Below are positions 1-9,354 of a stretch of DNA of 64,000 nucleotides, piece by piece. The translations under genes and the position numbers were made by a program. Below the pieces are notes generated by a model. That model was given only the letters and a program-made list of their open reading frames with translations, was not told the origin of the DNA and searched no databases. The DNA is from Marinobacterium weihaiense. Lineage in GTDB: Bacteria > Pseudomonadota > Gammaproteobacteria > Pseudomonadales > Balneatricaceae. Location: contig NZ_JAHQZT010000001.1 of NCBI RefSeq assembly GCF_019061305.1, forward strand, positions 124,001 to 188,000. Direction: 5' to 3'. Position 1 is the stretch's first letter, and each line of letters starts with the position of its first letter.

Positions 1-311
1 TCATCTTTCATGCGCATCAGGATGTTGTCCTTGGTGATACCAGCATTATTGACCAAAATCTCGATGGTACCGAAATCGGCTTGAATACCCTTCAACACCG
101 CTTCGACAGACGCGGTATCCGCCACATCCAGCACCATGCCGATACCCTTGTTGCCGACTTCAGCCAGATAAGACGAGATGGCCTCCGCGCCCTTCTCGCT
201 AGTGGCTGTTCCGACCACAATCGCGCCCTGCGCCGCCAGATTGGTGGCAATTGCCTTGCCGATACCCCGTGTTGCACCCGTCACCAGGGCAACCTTGCCT
301 TCAATACTCAT
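1..311 (-). CDS. fabG: 3-oxoacyl-ACP reductase FabG, partial at left edge
   Basis: NADPH-dependent reduction of 3-oxoacyl-ACP in fatty acid elongation, cytoplasmic. Only the first ~103 residues are visible; the gene runs off the left edge. The Rossmann glycine motif TGATRGIG lies at residues 11-18 and the NNAG motif at residues 88-91, both typical of short-chain dehydrogenases. The family assignment to FabG rather than another SDR rests on position: it follows fabD by 25 bases in the conserved plsX-fabD-fabG order. The catalytic Ser-Tyr-Lys lies beyond the window. Start is the ATG at 311, which gives the usual FabG N-terminus. Confidence 0.93.
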   Translation of the reverse strand, partial: MSIEGKVALVTGATRGIGKAIATNLAAQGAIVVGTATSEKGAEAISSYLAEVGNKGIGMVLDVADTASVEAVLKGIQADFGTIEILVNNAGITKDNILMRMKD

Positions 312-336
312 GATAGTTTCCTGATATCCGTTGAAT

Positions 337-1266
337 TCAGCCCAGGGACTTTTCCAGACCGGCCGGATCGCTGATGGAAACGCCCACCAATGCGCGATCG
401 ATCTTCTTGTTCAGACCGGTCAGCACCTTGCCCGGACCACACTCAACCAGAGTTTCAACACCCTGAGCCGCCATAGACTGAACGGACGCCGTCCACAGTA
501 CCGGACTATACAGCTGAGCCAGCAGGTTGTTCTTCAGTTCTTCCAGGTCAGCCGCCACGGCCGCAGATACGTTCTGAACTACCGGCACTTCAGGCTGCTG
601 CAGCGTGATGGAGGCCAGAACCTCTGCCAGCTGCTCCGCCGCAGGCTTCATCAACGCGCAGTGAGACGGTACGCTGACAGGCAAGGGAACGGCACGCTTG
701 GCACCGGCAGCCTTGCAGGCCTCAATACCGCGTTCAACCGCCGCCTTTTCGCCCGCAATGACAACCTGTCCGGGACAGTTGTAATTGACAGGAGAAACAA
801 CGTCGCCCTGAGCGGCTTCTTTGCACGCCTTGGCAACGGCATCATCATCCAGGCCCAGAATGGCAGCCATTGCACCGCTGCCCGCGGGTACCGCCTGCTG
901 CATGAACTCACCACGCGCCTTGACCAGGCGCACGCCGTCCGCCAGTGACAAGGCACCGGCACACACCAGCGCCGTGTACTCACCCAGGCTGTGGCCAGCC
1001 ATGACGCAGGGCTTTTCGCCACCCTGCTCCTGCCACAAGCGCCACAGCGCAACACCTGCCGCCAAAAGCGCCGGCTGCGTGTTTTCAGTGCTGTTCAGAG
1101 CCTCTTCCGGCCCCTCCTGAGTCATCTGCCAGAGATCAAACCCGAGCACCTCGGAGGCTTCGGCAAAAGTCTGCTGAATGACCGGGTGTGCGGCGGCAAG
1201 CTCTGAGAGCATCCCCAGCTGCTGCGAACCCTGGCCGGGAAAAACGAAAGCAAGCGTTTGCGACAT
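337..1266 (-). CDS. fabD: Malonyl-CoA:ACP transacylase FabD
   Basis: Transfers malonyl from CoA to acyl carrier protein, supplying the extender unit for fatty acid synthesis. 309 residues, the normal family length. The GQGSQ motif is at residues 11-15 and the nucleophile elbow GHSLG at 91-95 with catalytic Ser93; a PSH motif near residue 200 supplies the catalytic His. The reading frame extends upstream to 1293, but the start at 1266 (MSQTLAFVF) matches the family N-terminus, so I chose it. It lies between plsX and fabG, probably co-transcribed with both; the 114-base gap to plsX leaves room for an internal promoter. Confidence 0.96.
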   Translation of the reverse strand: MSQTLAFVFPGQGSQQLGMLSELAAAHPVIQQTFAEASEVLGFDLWQMTQEGPEEALNSTENTQPALLAAGVALWRLWQEQGGEKPCVMAGHSLGEYTALVCAGALSLADGVRLVKARGEFMQQAVPAGSGAMAAILGLDDDAVAKACKEAAQGDVVSPVNYNCPGQVVIAGEKAAVERGIEACKAAGAKRAVPLPVSVPSHCALMKPAAEQLAEVLASITLQQPEVPVVQNVSAAVAADLEELKNNLLAQLYSPVLWTASVQSMAAQGVETLVECGPGKVLTGLNKKIDRALVGVSISDPAGLEKSLG

Positions 1267-1380
1267 GGCTTCCCCATACTGTACTAGTGACATTCATACT
1301 GCGATTCATGCAAGCGAAACGCAGCCAATAAAGGCCGTAAGTGTACAACATTCGGGAATAATTAGAACGCCCCGCAACCC

Positions 1381-2412
1381 TCAGGTGCCGGACGGATCGT
1401 GCAGGTAGCGCTCCAGCCGCTCGCTGATGCGGGCGGGTATATTCATCTCGGCTTCTGAGACAGCCTGATCAATGGCGTGACCAAAGCAGTGACTGCCGGC
1501 ACTGCCATGACTCTTGACGACAATGCCCTGCAACCCTAAAAGACTGGCCCCATTGCGACGCCCCGGGTCGAGCTGCTGCTGCAGCTCTTTCAACACCGGA
1601 CGAGCCAGCAATGCCAGGGCGCGCCGATATAAGCTGCGAGTAAAACTTTGCTTGAGTTTGCTGCTGACCAGTCGCGACAAACCTTCGCAACTTTTCAGGG
1701 CAATATTGCCCACGAAGCCGTCGCACACCACCAGGTCGGCCTCACCACTAAACACCCCGTCTCCCTCGATGAAACCGATATAATTGAGTTCGGGCTGCTC
1801 TTTCAGAAGGCGTGACGCCAGTTTGACCTGCTCGTTACCCTTGATCTCCTCAGCACCGATATTCAACAAGGCCACACGCGGAGAGTTGATGCGTTCGACC
1901 GCACGCACCATGACCGACCCCATGATGGCAAACTGCAGCAGATGCTCCGCTGAACAGTCAACATTGGCCCCAAGGTCCAGCATATGGCTATGACCTGTTA
2001 CGGTCGGAATGGCAGATGTAATCGCCGGCCGGTCAATACCGGGCAGCATCTGCAGAATACCACGACCCAATACCATCAACGCTCCCGTATTGCCGGCGCT
2101 GACACAGGCCCGGGCACGGCCCTCAGCAACACTCTGCAAAGCGATATACATGGATGAGTCCTGGCGACGACGCAGGGCAAAAGTGGGACGCTCATCCATA
2201 GCCACGACCGAGTCGGCATGAACAAGTTCAATGCGCTCAAGGATGCCATGGTCACAGCGCACTATTAGAGGGGAAATGATGTGGCTATCGCCGACCAACA
2301 GAATACTCAAGGAGGGGTGACGCTTGAGAGCGTCCAGTGCAGCAGGCACTGTAACGCGGGGACCGAAGTCCCCGCCCATTGCATCAACAGCGATGCAATA
2401 ACGAACCGTCAA
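1381..2412 (-). CDS. plsX: Phosphate acyltransferase PlsX
   Basis: Converts acyl-ACP to acyl-phosphate for phospholipid synthesis (used by PlsY). 343 residues, full length. The N-terminal AVDAMGGDFGP signature is at about residues 8-18. It ends 114 bases before fabD and begins 2 bases after the rpmF stop codon on the same strand, so translation of rpmF and plsX is probably coupled. This rpmF-plsX-fab order is the classical gammaproteobacterial arrangement linking ribosome and membrane lipid synthesis. Confidence 0.96.
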   Translation of the reverse strand: MTVRYCIAVDAMGGDFGPRVTVPAALDALKRHPSLSILLVGDSHIISPLIVRCDHGILERIELVHADSVVAMDERPTFALRRRQDSSMYIALQSVAEGRARACVSAGNTGALMVLGRGILQMLPGIDRPAITSAIPTVTGHSHMLDLGANVDCSAEHLLQFAIMGSVMVRAVERINSPRVALLNIGAEEIKGNEQVKLASRLLKEQPELNYIGFIEGDGVFSGEADLVVCDGFVGNIALKSCEGLSRLVSSKLKQSFTRSLYRRALALLARPVLKELQQQLDPGRRNGASLLGLQGIVVKSHGSAGSHCFGHAIDQAVSEAEMNIPARISERLERYLHDPSGT

Positions 2413-2414
2413 GC

Positions 2415-2594
2415 TTACTCGTCGCCTTTGGCAACAACCTGACGACCGCGGTAGAAACCGTCAGCGCTGACGTGGTGACGACGGTGAGTTTCACCGGTAG
2501 TTGCGTCTACAGCCAGAGTCGGGTTGCTCAGCGCATCGTGGGAACGGCGCATATCACGCTTTGAACGAGACTTTTTGTTCTGCTGTACTGCCAT
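2415..2594 (-). CDS. rpmF: 50S ribosomal protein L32
   Basis: Small protein of the large ribosomal subunit. 59 residues read directly from the minus strand: begins [20 protein letters not shown] and ends VVAKGDE. The basic N-terminus and the THRRHHVS segment are characteristic of L32. The zinc-binding cysteines found in some L32 proteins are absent, as is normal for the gammaproteobacterial form. It lies 17 bases after yceD and immediately before plsX. Confidence 0.96.
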   Translation of the reverse strand: MAVQQNKKSRSKRDMRRSHDALSNPTLAVDATTGETHRRHHVSADGFYRGRQVVAKGDE

Positions 2595-2611
2595 GGTATA
2601 TAGCTCCTGGT

Positions 2612-3136
2612 TTAACTCTTATCGGCCTTTTCTTTAAGCTGGGCCAATACACTGAAGGGGTTGGGTTTTTCTTCCTGCGTCCGGGCCGTTTCCACGTCGC
2701 CGAACGAGGTCTGAATACTGCAGTCATCATGATACGGGACCAGCGGCAGACTCAGCATCAGCTCGTCCTCAATGACTGGCAGCAGTTCAATCTCGTCCGT
2801 TTCCAAGATCAGCGGATCATAGTAACGGGGCAAATTCTGTGCCTGCTCTTCGGTCAATGCAACCGCAAGATTCAGTGTGGCATCAAGCTCGACACTGACG
2901 GGCTCAAGGCAGCGCTGGCACGTCATGCTGACGACACCGTGCATCTCACCACTGAGCACCCGCAGGCCCTGTTCATCCTTGGCAAACCCGACTTCGACGT
3001 CGATGTTACCGCTGTCATCGCACAGGAAGGAGGTAAGGCGCGGCATGTCAGAAACAGCGGCTGGGCCTTTGAATACTACTTCCCGCTCGGCGAGTTTGCG
3101 AGGGTCAACTTTTTTCGGTAATGGACCGTACGACAT
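2612..3136 (-). CDS. yceD: YceD/DUF177 family protein
   Basis: Conserved 174-residue protein of the YceD (DUF177) family, the usual partner of rpmF; members are linked to 23S rRNA accumulation in bacteria and chloroplasts. The CQRC pair near residue 92 (sequence [10 protein letters not shown]) is the family hallmark. It is the first gene of the yceD-rpmF-plsX-fabD-fabG block, so the operon promoter should lie in the 120-base gap between it and the divergent Maf gene. The molecular function is not established by the sequence. Confidence 0.9.
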   Translation of the reverse strand: MSYGPLPKKVDPRKLAEREVVFKGPAAVSDMPRLTSFLCDDSGNIDVEVGFAKDEQGLRVLSGEMHGVVSMTCQRCLEPVSVELDATLNLAVALTEEQAQNLPRYYDPLILETDEIELLPVIEDELMLSLPLVPYHDDCSIQTSFGDVETARTQEEKPNPFSVLAQLKEKADKS

Positions 3137-3257
3137 AAGCGCGCAATTCTATGGTCAGAACCCCTTGCTGTCAAAGAAAATAGGGGTTTAAGTAATTTAA
3201 ATCAGGGTTAATATGATACCAGAAACATTTAACAGTCGTGGTCCAAAAGGAAAAATC

Positions 3258-3839
3258 ATGTTACCCACCCTTGTACTCGCCTCCAGTTCTCCCTGGCGAA
3301 GGGAAATTCTGGACAAACTGGGCCTGCCCTATCGCACCAAACACCCGGAAATAGACGAGACGGCACTGGCGAACGAGAGCGCCGCAGTGCTAGTGTCGCG
3401 CCTGGCCGAAGAAAAAGCCAGAGCTGTGGGCAGAAGCTTCCCGGACGCGCTGGTTATCGGCTCCGACCAAGTCGCTGTATTGGACGACCAGATCATCGGC
3501 AAGCCCGGCACACATGACCGTGCGACCGAACAGCTGAAGGCTGCCTCGGGGCGCTCGGTCACCTTCCTGACCGGCCTGTGTCTGCTCAATACGCGCACCG
3601 GCCACTGCCAAGTCGATACCGTGCCGTATCAGGTGCATTTCAGGCCGCTGGACGATGATCTGATTGAAGGTTACCTGCAGCATGAACAGCCCTATAACTG
3701 CGCAGGCAGCTTTCGCTCCGAAGGCAGCGGTATTGTCCTGTTCGAGCGTCTGGAAGGCGACGACCCGAACACCCTGGTTGGCCTGCCCCTGATTCGCTTG
3801 GTACGAATGCTGGAAGCCGAGGGTGTTCGTCCGTTCTAG
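3258..3839 (+). CDS. yceF: Maf-family nucleotide pyrophosphatase (YceF type)
   Basis: 193-residue house-cleaning pyrophosphatase of the Maf fold. The subgroup, with the SSSPWRRE motif at residues 8-15, matches YceF, which hydrolyses 7-methyl-GTP. The conserved Asp of the GSDQV motif is present. The frame is open from 3213, but the ATG at 3258 gives the standard MLPTLVLASSS start and follows a short purine-rich stretch (AAAAGGAAAAA). It is divergent from yceD, as in many relatives. Substrate specificity is inferred from family and context. Confidence 0.9.
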   Translation: MLPTLVLASSSPWRREILDKLGLPYRTKHPEIDETALANESAAVLVSRLAEEKARAVGRSFPDALVIGSDQVAVLDDQIIGKPGTHDRATEQLKAASGRSVTFLTGLCLLNTRTGHCQVDTVPYQVHFRPLDDDLIEGYLQHEQPYNCAGSFRSEGSGIVLFERLEGDDPNTLVGLPLIRLVRMLEAEGVRPF

Positions 3840-3845
3840 TTGCGA

Positions 3846-4880
3846 TCAGCGCAGCTGATACTCATCCTGCAGACCCAACTGCAGAGACAACTCCTTGGCA
3901 ACACCGATACCGAGGCGCTCGACCAGGCGATCAAGCGCCTGCGGTCGCGCCGTGTAATCCACCAGCTTTTCGGCACCGACGATCTCGCGTGCAACCATGG
4001 AACTGCTGCCAAGCCCATCAATCAGGCCCAGTTCCAGCGCCTGCTCACCCGTCCAAACCAGACCGGAAAACACTTCGTCACCGCCCTTGAGGCGATCACC
4101 GCGCCCTTTTCTGACCTGATCGATAAACTGCTGATGAGTAGTATTCAGCACCGTTTGCCAGAATTCACGATCATCGTCCTTGAGTGGCGAGAAGGGATCC
4201 AGAAAGGCCTTGTTATCCCCGGCCGTCAGCGTGCGACGCTCCACACCCAGCTTGTCGATCAAATCAACAAAGCCGAAACTGGATGAAATCACACCAATGG
4301 AGCCCACCAGACTGGCCTTGTCCGCATAAATTTCGTCAGCGGCAGCCGCGATATAATAGGCACCGGATGCACCAATATCCGCAATGACCGCATATACCTT
4401 CTTTTCAGGGTGCAGCGCACGCAGGCGCTTGATCTCGTCATACACGTAACCGGACTGAACCGGGCTACCGCCGGGGCTATTGATGCGAAGAATGACCGCC
4501 TGGCTTTTTTCGGCCTCGAAGGCATTGCGCAAGGCCCGGATGATGCCGTCAGCACTGGCCTCCTCGTCATCCATGATCGGCCCCTTGACTTCAACAATGG
4601 CGGTATGTGCCTGAGGCACCATTTTATCGGCGTCCAGCTGCTTGCCGAACCAGAAGATCCCCAACAGGCTGAACAGGTATACAAACGTCAGCAACTTGAA
4701 GAATATGCCCCAGCGTCGTGCGCGACGATGCTCGACATGCAGGCTGCTGACCACCTTTTCGATAAGGCGCCACTCTTTCTGCGTGGATGGCCGTTGCAGC
4801 GACGCCTCGCCCGACTCCCGCTGACGCTCCGGCTCGCGAGAGCCGGCCGCACCTTCTTCACCCCAATGATTCTCGCTCAC
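3846..4880 (-). CDS. sppA: Signal peptide peptidase SppA, short form (S49)
   Basis: Membrane-bound serine peptidase that degrades cleaved signal peptides. 344 residues, the half-length (single-domain) form. Hydrophilic N-terminus of ~56 residues, one membrane segment at about 57-79, then the ClpP-like domain. GASGAYY at 170-176 carries the likely nucleophile Ser172, and Lys224 (GDNKAF) the likely general base, as in Ser/Lys S49 peptidases. Followed after 14 bases by the HAD phosphatase gene upstream on the same strand. Convergent with yceF, separated by 6 bases. Confidence 0.92.
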   Translation of the reverse strand: MSENHWGEEGAAGSREPERQRESGEASLQRPSTQKEWRLIEKVVSSLHVEHRRARRWGIFFKLLTFVYLFSLLGIFWFGKQLDADKMVPQAHTAIVEVKGPIMDDEEASADGIIRALRNAFEAEKSQAVILRINSPGGSPVQSGYVYDEIKRLRALHPEKKVYAVIADIGASGAYYIAAAADEIYADKASLVGSIGVISSSFGFVDLIDKLGVERRTLTAGDNKAFLDPFSPLKDDDREFWQTVLNTTHQQFIDQVRKGRGDRLKGGDEVFSGLVWTGEQALELGLIDGLGSSSMVAREIVGAEKLVDYTARPQALDRLVERLGIGVAKELSLQLGLQDEYQLR

Positions 4881-4894
4881 GATATTCCCTCACT

Positions 4895-5557
4895 TCAGAT
4901 AGTTTGCGCTGAAAGACCGTCGAGCCAGGCTTCCAGTTCCGCAAAATGATGAATCTCACAGGCCGGCTCAAGCACCTTGAGACGGTCAATGTGATGGGCG
5001 CCATAACTGACCGCGACGGTATCCATACCCGCGCGCCGCCCCATTTCCAGATCGTATTCGGTATCCCCGATCATGAGCGCATGACGGCGGTCGACACCGG
5101 TTTCGACCAGCAGCTCGTGCAGCATGTGCGGATCCGGCTTGGACGTCGTCTCATCGGCGCAGCGGCTGGTTTCGAACAGCGCGCCGATACCGGTCTCGGC
5201 AAATACATGCTCCAGCCCCTTGCGACTCTTGCCGGTAGCCACGGCCAGTCGATACCCCTTGGCCTTGAGGCTTTCAAGTGTATGCTGCACTCCCGGAAAC
5301 AGGGCTGTCGGTGTCTCATCAGCGCCCAGGTAATAATGCCCATAGCGCTCGCGCATCGGCTCGATAATGTGATCACCCTCGCCCGGGAACAGCGCCTGGA
5401 TCGCCTCCGGAAGGCCAAGGCCGATGATATCCCTGGAGGCTTCCCAGGTCGGTACCGGAAGATCGAGATCTTTGGCAGCAGCACGGATGCTGGATGCAAT
5501 TCGCTGGGTCGAATCAATAATGGTACCGTCCCAATCGAAAATCAGTAGCTTATACAA
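4895..5557 (-). CDS. HAD-superfamily hydrolase, Gph-like phosphatase
   Basis: 220-residue haloacid-dehalogenase phosphatase. DWDGT at residues 8-12 holds the nucleophile Asp8 and acid/base Asp10; TGKS near residue 110 and the GDTEYDLEMG motif supply the remaining HAD residues. It resembles phosphoglycolate phosphatase (Gph) and the HAD gene often found beside sppA/rluC. The exact phosphoester is unknown. Probably in an operon with sppA (14-base gap). Confidence 0.88.
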   Translation of the reverse strand: MYKLLIFDWDGTIIDSTQRIASSIRAAAKDLDLPVPTWEASRDIIGLGLPEAIQALFPGEGDHIIEPMRERYGHYYLGADETPTALFPGVQHTLESLKAKGYRLAVATGKSRKGLEHVFAETGIGALFETSRCADETTSKPDPHMLHELLVETGVDRRHALMIGDTEYDLEMGRRAGMDTVAVSYGAHHIDRLKVLEPACEIHHFAELEAWLDGLSAQTI

Positions 5558-5587
5558 GCTTAGCTCCTTTGCGGTTCAGCCGCGTGA

Positions 5588-6334
5588 TCAGTTTTCCTGA
5601 CGGGTTGGCCAGATCAGCAACTCGCCTACATCCACATGCGCCGGCTGCTCGAGTGCGTAGACAACCGCATTGGCAATGTCATCCGGCTTGAGCATGGCCG
5701 CTTCATCGCCGTACATGTTGCTTTTGACAATACCGCGAATCTTGTCATGGCCAATACTGTCTGGCAGCTCGGTATCGACTGAGCCGGGCTGAATATCGGT
5801 CACGCGCACCCCGAAGCGAATCGCTTCTTTGCGCAAGGTTTCGGAAATGGCCCGCACCGCATGCTTGGTACCGGCATAGACACCGGCACTCGGGTAGGTG
5901 ACACGTGCCGCAATGGAGCTGACATTGATGATATGACCCTGCTTGCGCTCGGCCATGCCGGAATAGACGGCATGAATGGCATAGAGCACACCCTTGATGT
6001 TCACATCGATCATCTGATCCCACTCGTCCACTCGGCCATTGATGATAGGGCTGATCGGCATGGTACCCGCGTTATTGATCAGGATATCAATACCGCCCTG
6101 CTCGGCCAGTGTCACAGCCAGTGCTTCCATGGCCGCACGATCACTGACATCCACCGGTGCCACATGCACGTTGACCCCCAGCTCACGCAGCTCTGCAGCC
6201 AATTCATGCAAGCGCTCGGCACGGCGCGCAGAGATCACCACATCCGCGCCCTGCTGAGCCAAGCGACGCGCAACCGACTGACCGATACCCGAGCTTGCCC
6301 CGGTAATCCAGGCCCGCTTTCCTTTGAATTTCAT
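5588..6334 (-). CDS. Short-chain dehydrogenase/reductase
   Basis: 248-residue classical SDR. Cofactor motif TGASSGIG at 11-18, NNAG at 87-90, catalytic Ser139/140, Tyr153 and Lys157 (YAGTK). The basic SARR after the second strand suggests NADP(H). The frame opens at 6394, but the ATG at 6334 gives the standard MKFKGKRAWITG start. It looks like the YdfG/clavulanate-dehydrogenase-like NADP alcohol dehydrogenases; the substrate cannot be read from sequence. It sits alone between the HAD gene and the phenylacetate cluster. Confidence 0.88.
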   Translation of the reverse strand: MKFKGKRAWITGASSGIGQSVARRLAQQGADVVISARRAERLHELAAELRELGVNVHVAPVDVSDRAAMEALAVTLAEQGGIDILINNAGTMPISPIINGRVDEWDQMIDVNIKGVLYAIHAVYSGMAERKQGHIINVSSIAARVTYPSAGVYAGTKHAVRAISETLRKEAIRFGVRVTDIQPGSVDTELPDSIGHDKIRGIVKSNMYGDEAAMLKPDDIANAVVYALEQPAHVDVGELLIWPTRQEN

Positions 6335-6481
6335 TACTGTACCCAATACTGTTGAATGGATTTCATGATGGCAATGGCGCCTATTCTGACCCATGCCGCC
6401 CGGCAGCGTCCACTGACGCCAGAATGCAAAAAACCGCTGACGCGAGCGGCAGCGGCTTGAGGATCGGCGATTCAGACAACC

Positions 6482-7267
6482 TTAACGGTGCTTGAAGTCC
6501 GGCTTGCGTTTCTCGGCAAAGGCATTCATGCCCTCGGCACAGTCCTCGAAGGCAAACGTGGACTGGAACGCATGACGCTCGTGACGCAGACCATCCGCCA
6601 AATGCGCACTGACCGCCATGTTGACCGACTGCTTGATCATGGCCACGGCGGGCGCCGAGTTGGACGCGATCTTGCGTGCGGTCTTGAATGCCGCTTCCAA
6701 CAACGTCTCGGCCGGCACAATCCGTGATACCAGACCGCTGCGTTCGGCTTCCTCGGCATCCATCATGCGCCCGGTCAGGCACATTTCCATCGCCTTCGCT
6801 TTGCCCACCGCCTTGGTCAGGCGCTGAGTGCCACCGGCACCGGGCATGGTGCCGATGCCGATTTCGGGCTGACCGAACTTCGCCGTGTCAGCTGCGATGA
6901 TGAAGTCGCAGGCCATGGCCATTTCACAGCCGCCGCCCAGGGCAAAACCCGCCACGGCCGCAATCACCGGCTTGCGGGCTTCGTCGATGGCTCGCCAGCA
7001 GTCACGCTTTACATACGGAAAATCAAGGCCGTACAGAGAGGCGAAGTCATGTTCCTTCATCTCCTTGATATCGGCCCCTGCTGCAAACACCTGCTCACCG
7101 CCGGTGAGCAGGATGCAGCGAACACCTGCATCCGCTTCCAGCGCATCGATGGCCTGACCCAGCTCGGACGTCAGCTGCAGGTTGAGCGCATTCATCGCCT
7201 TGGGGCGGTTGAGCGTAACGATGCCAACACCGTCACGCTGCTCCACCTGTATGGTTTCAAATTCCAT
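6482..7267 (-). CDS. Enoyl-CoA hydratase (crotonase family), phenylacetate-linked
   Basis: 261-residue crotonase-fold hydratase. Both catalytic glutamates of hydratases are present (GGGCEMA and GQPEIGIG), followed by GAGGTQRL. Start chosen at 7267 because AGGAG lies 6 bases upstream; a GTG at 7285 overlapping the paaN stop is the alternative. It is translationally close to paaN (15 bases), so the pair is probably one transcript. It resembles the PaaF-type hydratase at 9355 and is a second copy of that activity; it may hydrate an unsaturated CoA thioester of the pathway or general short-chain enoyl-CoA. It is not a MaoC-type ring hydrolase. Confidence 0.88.
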   Translation of the reverse strand: MEFETIQVEQRDGVGIVTLNRPKAMNALNLQLTSELGQAIDALEADAGVRCILLTGGEQVFAAGADIKEMKEHDFASLYGLDFPYVKRDCWRAIDEARKPVIAAVAGFALGGGCEMAMACDFIIAADTAKFGQPEIGIGTMPGAGGTQRLTKAVGKAKAMEMCLTGRMMDAEEAERSGLVSRIVPAETLLEAAFKTARKIASNSAPAVAMIKQSVNMAVSAHLADGLRHERHAFQSTFAFEDCAEGMNAFAEKRKPDFKHR

Positions 7268-7281
7268 TACCGGCTCCTGAC

Positions 7282-8952
7282 TCACTTCGGGTGACGACGG
7301 CTCTGCACGAAGCGGAAACGGTTGGCCACGAACGCATAATCCGACAGCGACGCATTCGCAGCCGGGTTGCCGCCGGTAGCATGGAAGTCACTGAAGGCCG
7401 CACTCTGGTTGACGAACACACCACCGGTCAGGTTGGTGCTCAGTGCAACGCAGGCATCCAGTGCGGCTTCTTCGATCTTCTCAATCTGAGCTTCGTCGCT
7501 GCTGTAGCAACCCATGGTGATGGCACCGTGCTTCTTGACGATATCGCGTGCCAGTTCGATGCTGTGATCGCGGCTATCAGAGCGCACGATGAAGCTGATC
7601 GGGCCAAACAACTCCTGACCCCATACATCTTCTTTCTCGGCATCGATGGTCATGATCAGCGGGCTGCGGACACGCGCATTTTCAAACTGCGGGTGAGTCA
7701 GCTTTTCGGAATCACGTACAACAGTACCCAGACCTTTGCTGTCTTCGATGCGCTGTGCCGTCGCTTCAGACTGGATGGCACCCAGTACCATGGCGGCACG
7801 ATCGGGATCGGACAGGAACTTGGTGACACCGGTCGCAATAGCTTCAGCCACTTCATCAAAGGACTTGTGACCCTGGTCGGTATCGATACCATCCTTGGGC
7901 ACAAAAATATCCTGAGTCGTGGTGCACATCTGGCCGGAATACAGACTCAGTGTGAACGCCAAGTTGCGAACCATGCCTTTAAAGTCATCGGTAGAGTCGA
8001 TAACAATCGTGTTGGCACCGGCTTTTTCGGTGTAAACCTGGGCCTGCGGGCAGTTCTGCTCCAGCCAGTCACCGAAAGCCGTGTTACCGGTGAAGTCGAT
8101 CAGCTTCACTTCTGGGCGCTGCGCCAGTTCCATGGTTTCAGGCTTGGCCGGATCGGCATCGACATACAGCGATACGATGTGCGGCGGCAGGCCCTGCTCT
8201 TTCAACACGTCCTGTGCAACCTGAACACTGATAGCCGCCGGCAGTGCCGCTGCCGGGTGCGCCTTGACAACAACCGGGTTGCCGGTAACCAGAGAGGCGA
8301 ACAGGCCAGGATACGTGTTCCAGGTCGGGAATGTGGAGCAACCGATCACCAAACCTACACCACGACCACAGGCAGTGAATTTCTTCTCCATCACCAGTGG
8401 GTCATGTTTGCCCTGCGGCTTGGTCCAGGTTGCCTGCGCCGGAACGCCTGCCATGGTTTCGTAACCGTAGGCAACCGCTTCAAGGCCACGGTCCTGCGCG
8501 TGAGGACCGCCCGCCTGGAAGGCCATCATGAAGCCCTGGCCAGACGTGTGCATGACAGCGTGGGCAATTTCGAAACTGCGCTTGTTCAGGCGATCCAGGA
8601 TTTCCAGGCAAATGCCGGTACGCCCCTCGACACCCTGGTCACGCCAGACCTTGCGGGTTGCATCCATGGCCGGGAGCAGCTTATCCATATCAACAGTCGG
8701 GTACTGCACATTCAGCTCAATACCGTAGGGAGAGACTTCAGCCCCCGTGCGACCGCTGACACCCGGCATATCCAGTTCGAAGGGTTTGTTCAGGTGAGCC
8801 TTGAATGCCGCTTCCCCATCAGCCGCCGCTGTTTCGCCATAGGCGCGCGGGCTGGGGTTTTCTGACCAGGGGCTGTAGTAGTCACGACTATGAATTGCTG
8901 CCAGTGCACCATCCAACGTTGCCTTGTGCTTGGCAAAAAGATTCTCGCTCAT
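7282..8952 (-). CDS. paaN: Phenylacetate degradation aldehyde dehydrogenase PaaN
   Basis: 556-residue aldehyde dehydrogenase of the PaaN type, the stand-alone counterpart of the dehydrogenase domain of PaaZ. It oxidises 3-oxo-5,6-dehydrosuberyl-CoA semialdehyde after ring hydrolysis. Catalytic Cys343 lies in LYSGQMCT and the general base is probably Glu309 (TEKAGAN). The N-terminal ~100 residues before the core are typical of PaaN. No MaoC hydratase domain is fused, so ring cleavage needs a separate hydratase. It is divergent from paaF across a 402-base region. Confidence 0.92.
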   Translation of the reverse strand: MSENLFAKHKATLDGALAAIHSRDYYSPWSENPSPRAYGETAAADGEAAFKAHLNKPFELDMPGVSGRTGAEVSPYGIELNVQYPTVDMDKLLPAMDATRKVWRDQGVEGRTGICLEILDRLNKRSFEIAHAVMHTSGQGFMMAFQAGGPHAQDRGLEAVAYGYETMAGVPAQATWTKPQGKHDPLVMEKKFTACGRGVGLVIGCSTFPTWNTYPGLFASLVTGNPVVVKAHPAAALPAAISVQVAQDVLKEQGLPPHIVSLYVDADPAKPETMELAQRPEVKLIDFTGNTAFGDWLEQNCPQAQVYTEKAGANTIVIDSTDDFKGMVRNLAFTLSLYSGQMCTTTQDIFVPKDGIDTDQGHKSFDEVAEAIATGVTKFLSDPDRAAMVLGAIQSEATAQRIEDSKGLGTVVRDSEKLTHPQFENARVRSPLIMTIDAEKEDVWGQELFGPISFIVRSDSRDHSIELARDIVKKHGAITMGCYSSDEAQIEKIEEAALDACVALSTNLTGGVFVNQSAAFSDFHATGGNPAANASLSDYAFVANRFRFVQSRRHPK

Positions 8953-9354
8953 CAGGGGTCTCCCATCTGCTTTGCGCCTGAAATGATACGACGCGGGTAT
9001 GTTCTGGTTATTTGGTCAGCGCCTGAAGCACTGCCGGACAGGCGATCGTCTATTGACGTTCCAGCCCTCGCCACACAGCGCTCCTGTGCATTCTTTTACT
9101 GGAGCAATGATGCTTGGAGCAACACGATACAACAAAGAATGTGATACTAAAAGAACAATGAGTTCTTCAAATATTGTATCTCTTTTATCTTTTGGGGTAA
9201 TCTTGGATGACATCGGGGTGGCCCTGCTGCACCACTATAGCGGATTTGCACTTGGCTGCACCCGCAAAAATAAGTGCCCCGGCCGGCATACGCCAAGCGC
9301 ACTCCGCTGACGCGACGCCGGGCACAATAACAATAGACAGATGACGGTATTTCT
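8953..9354. promoter_or_regulatory. Divergent promoter region paaN / paaFGHIJK
   Basis: 402 bases without a coding region between the divergent phenylacetate transcripts. The middle part (about 9120-9190) is AT-rich compared with its flanks and contains inverted repeats, so promoters for both directions and the operator probably lie here. No regulator gene (paaX or paaR) is in the window. Confidence 0.6.
9143..9180. promoter_or_regulatory. Candidate operator: nested inverted repeats
   Basis: A perfect 6-base inverted repeat AAGAAC-N5-GTTCTT lies at 9151-9167, flanked outside by GATAC (9143-9147) and GTATC (9176-9180), themselves inverted relative to each other. A further GATAC occurs about 17 bases to the left. 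The position in the divergent paa region suggests a regulator site. It does not match the TetR-type PaaR or PaaX consensus as I remember them. Confidence 0.4.

Noticed and set aside
7291-8865. 524-residue open frame antisense to paaN
   Set aside because: Shadow of paaN; no domain, high His/Arg content typical of antisense frames in GC-rich DNA.
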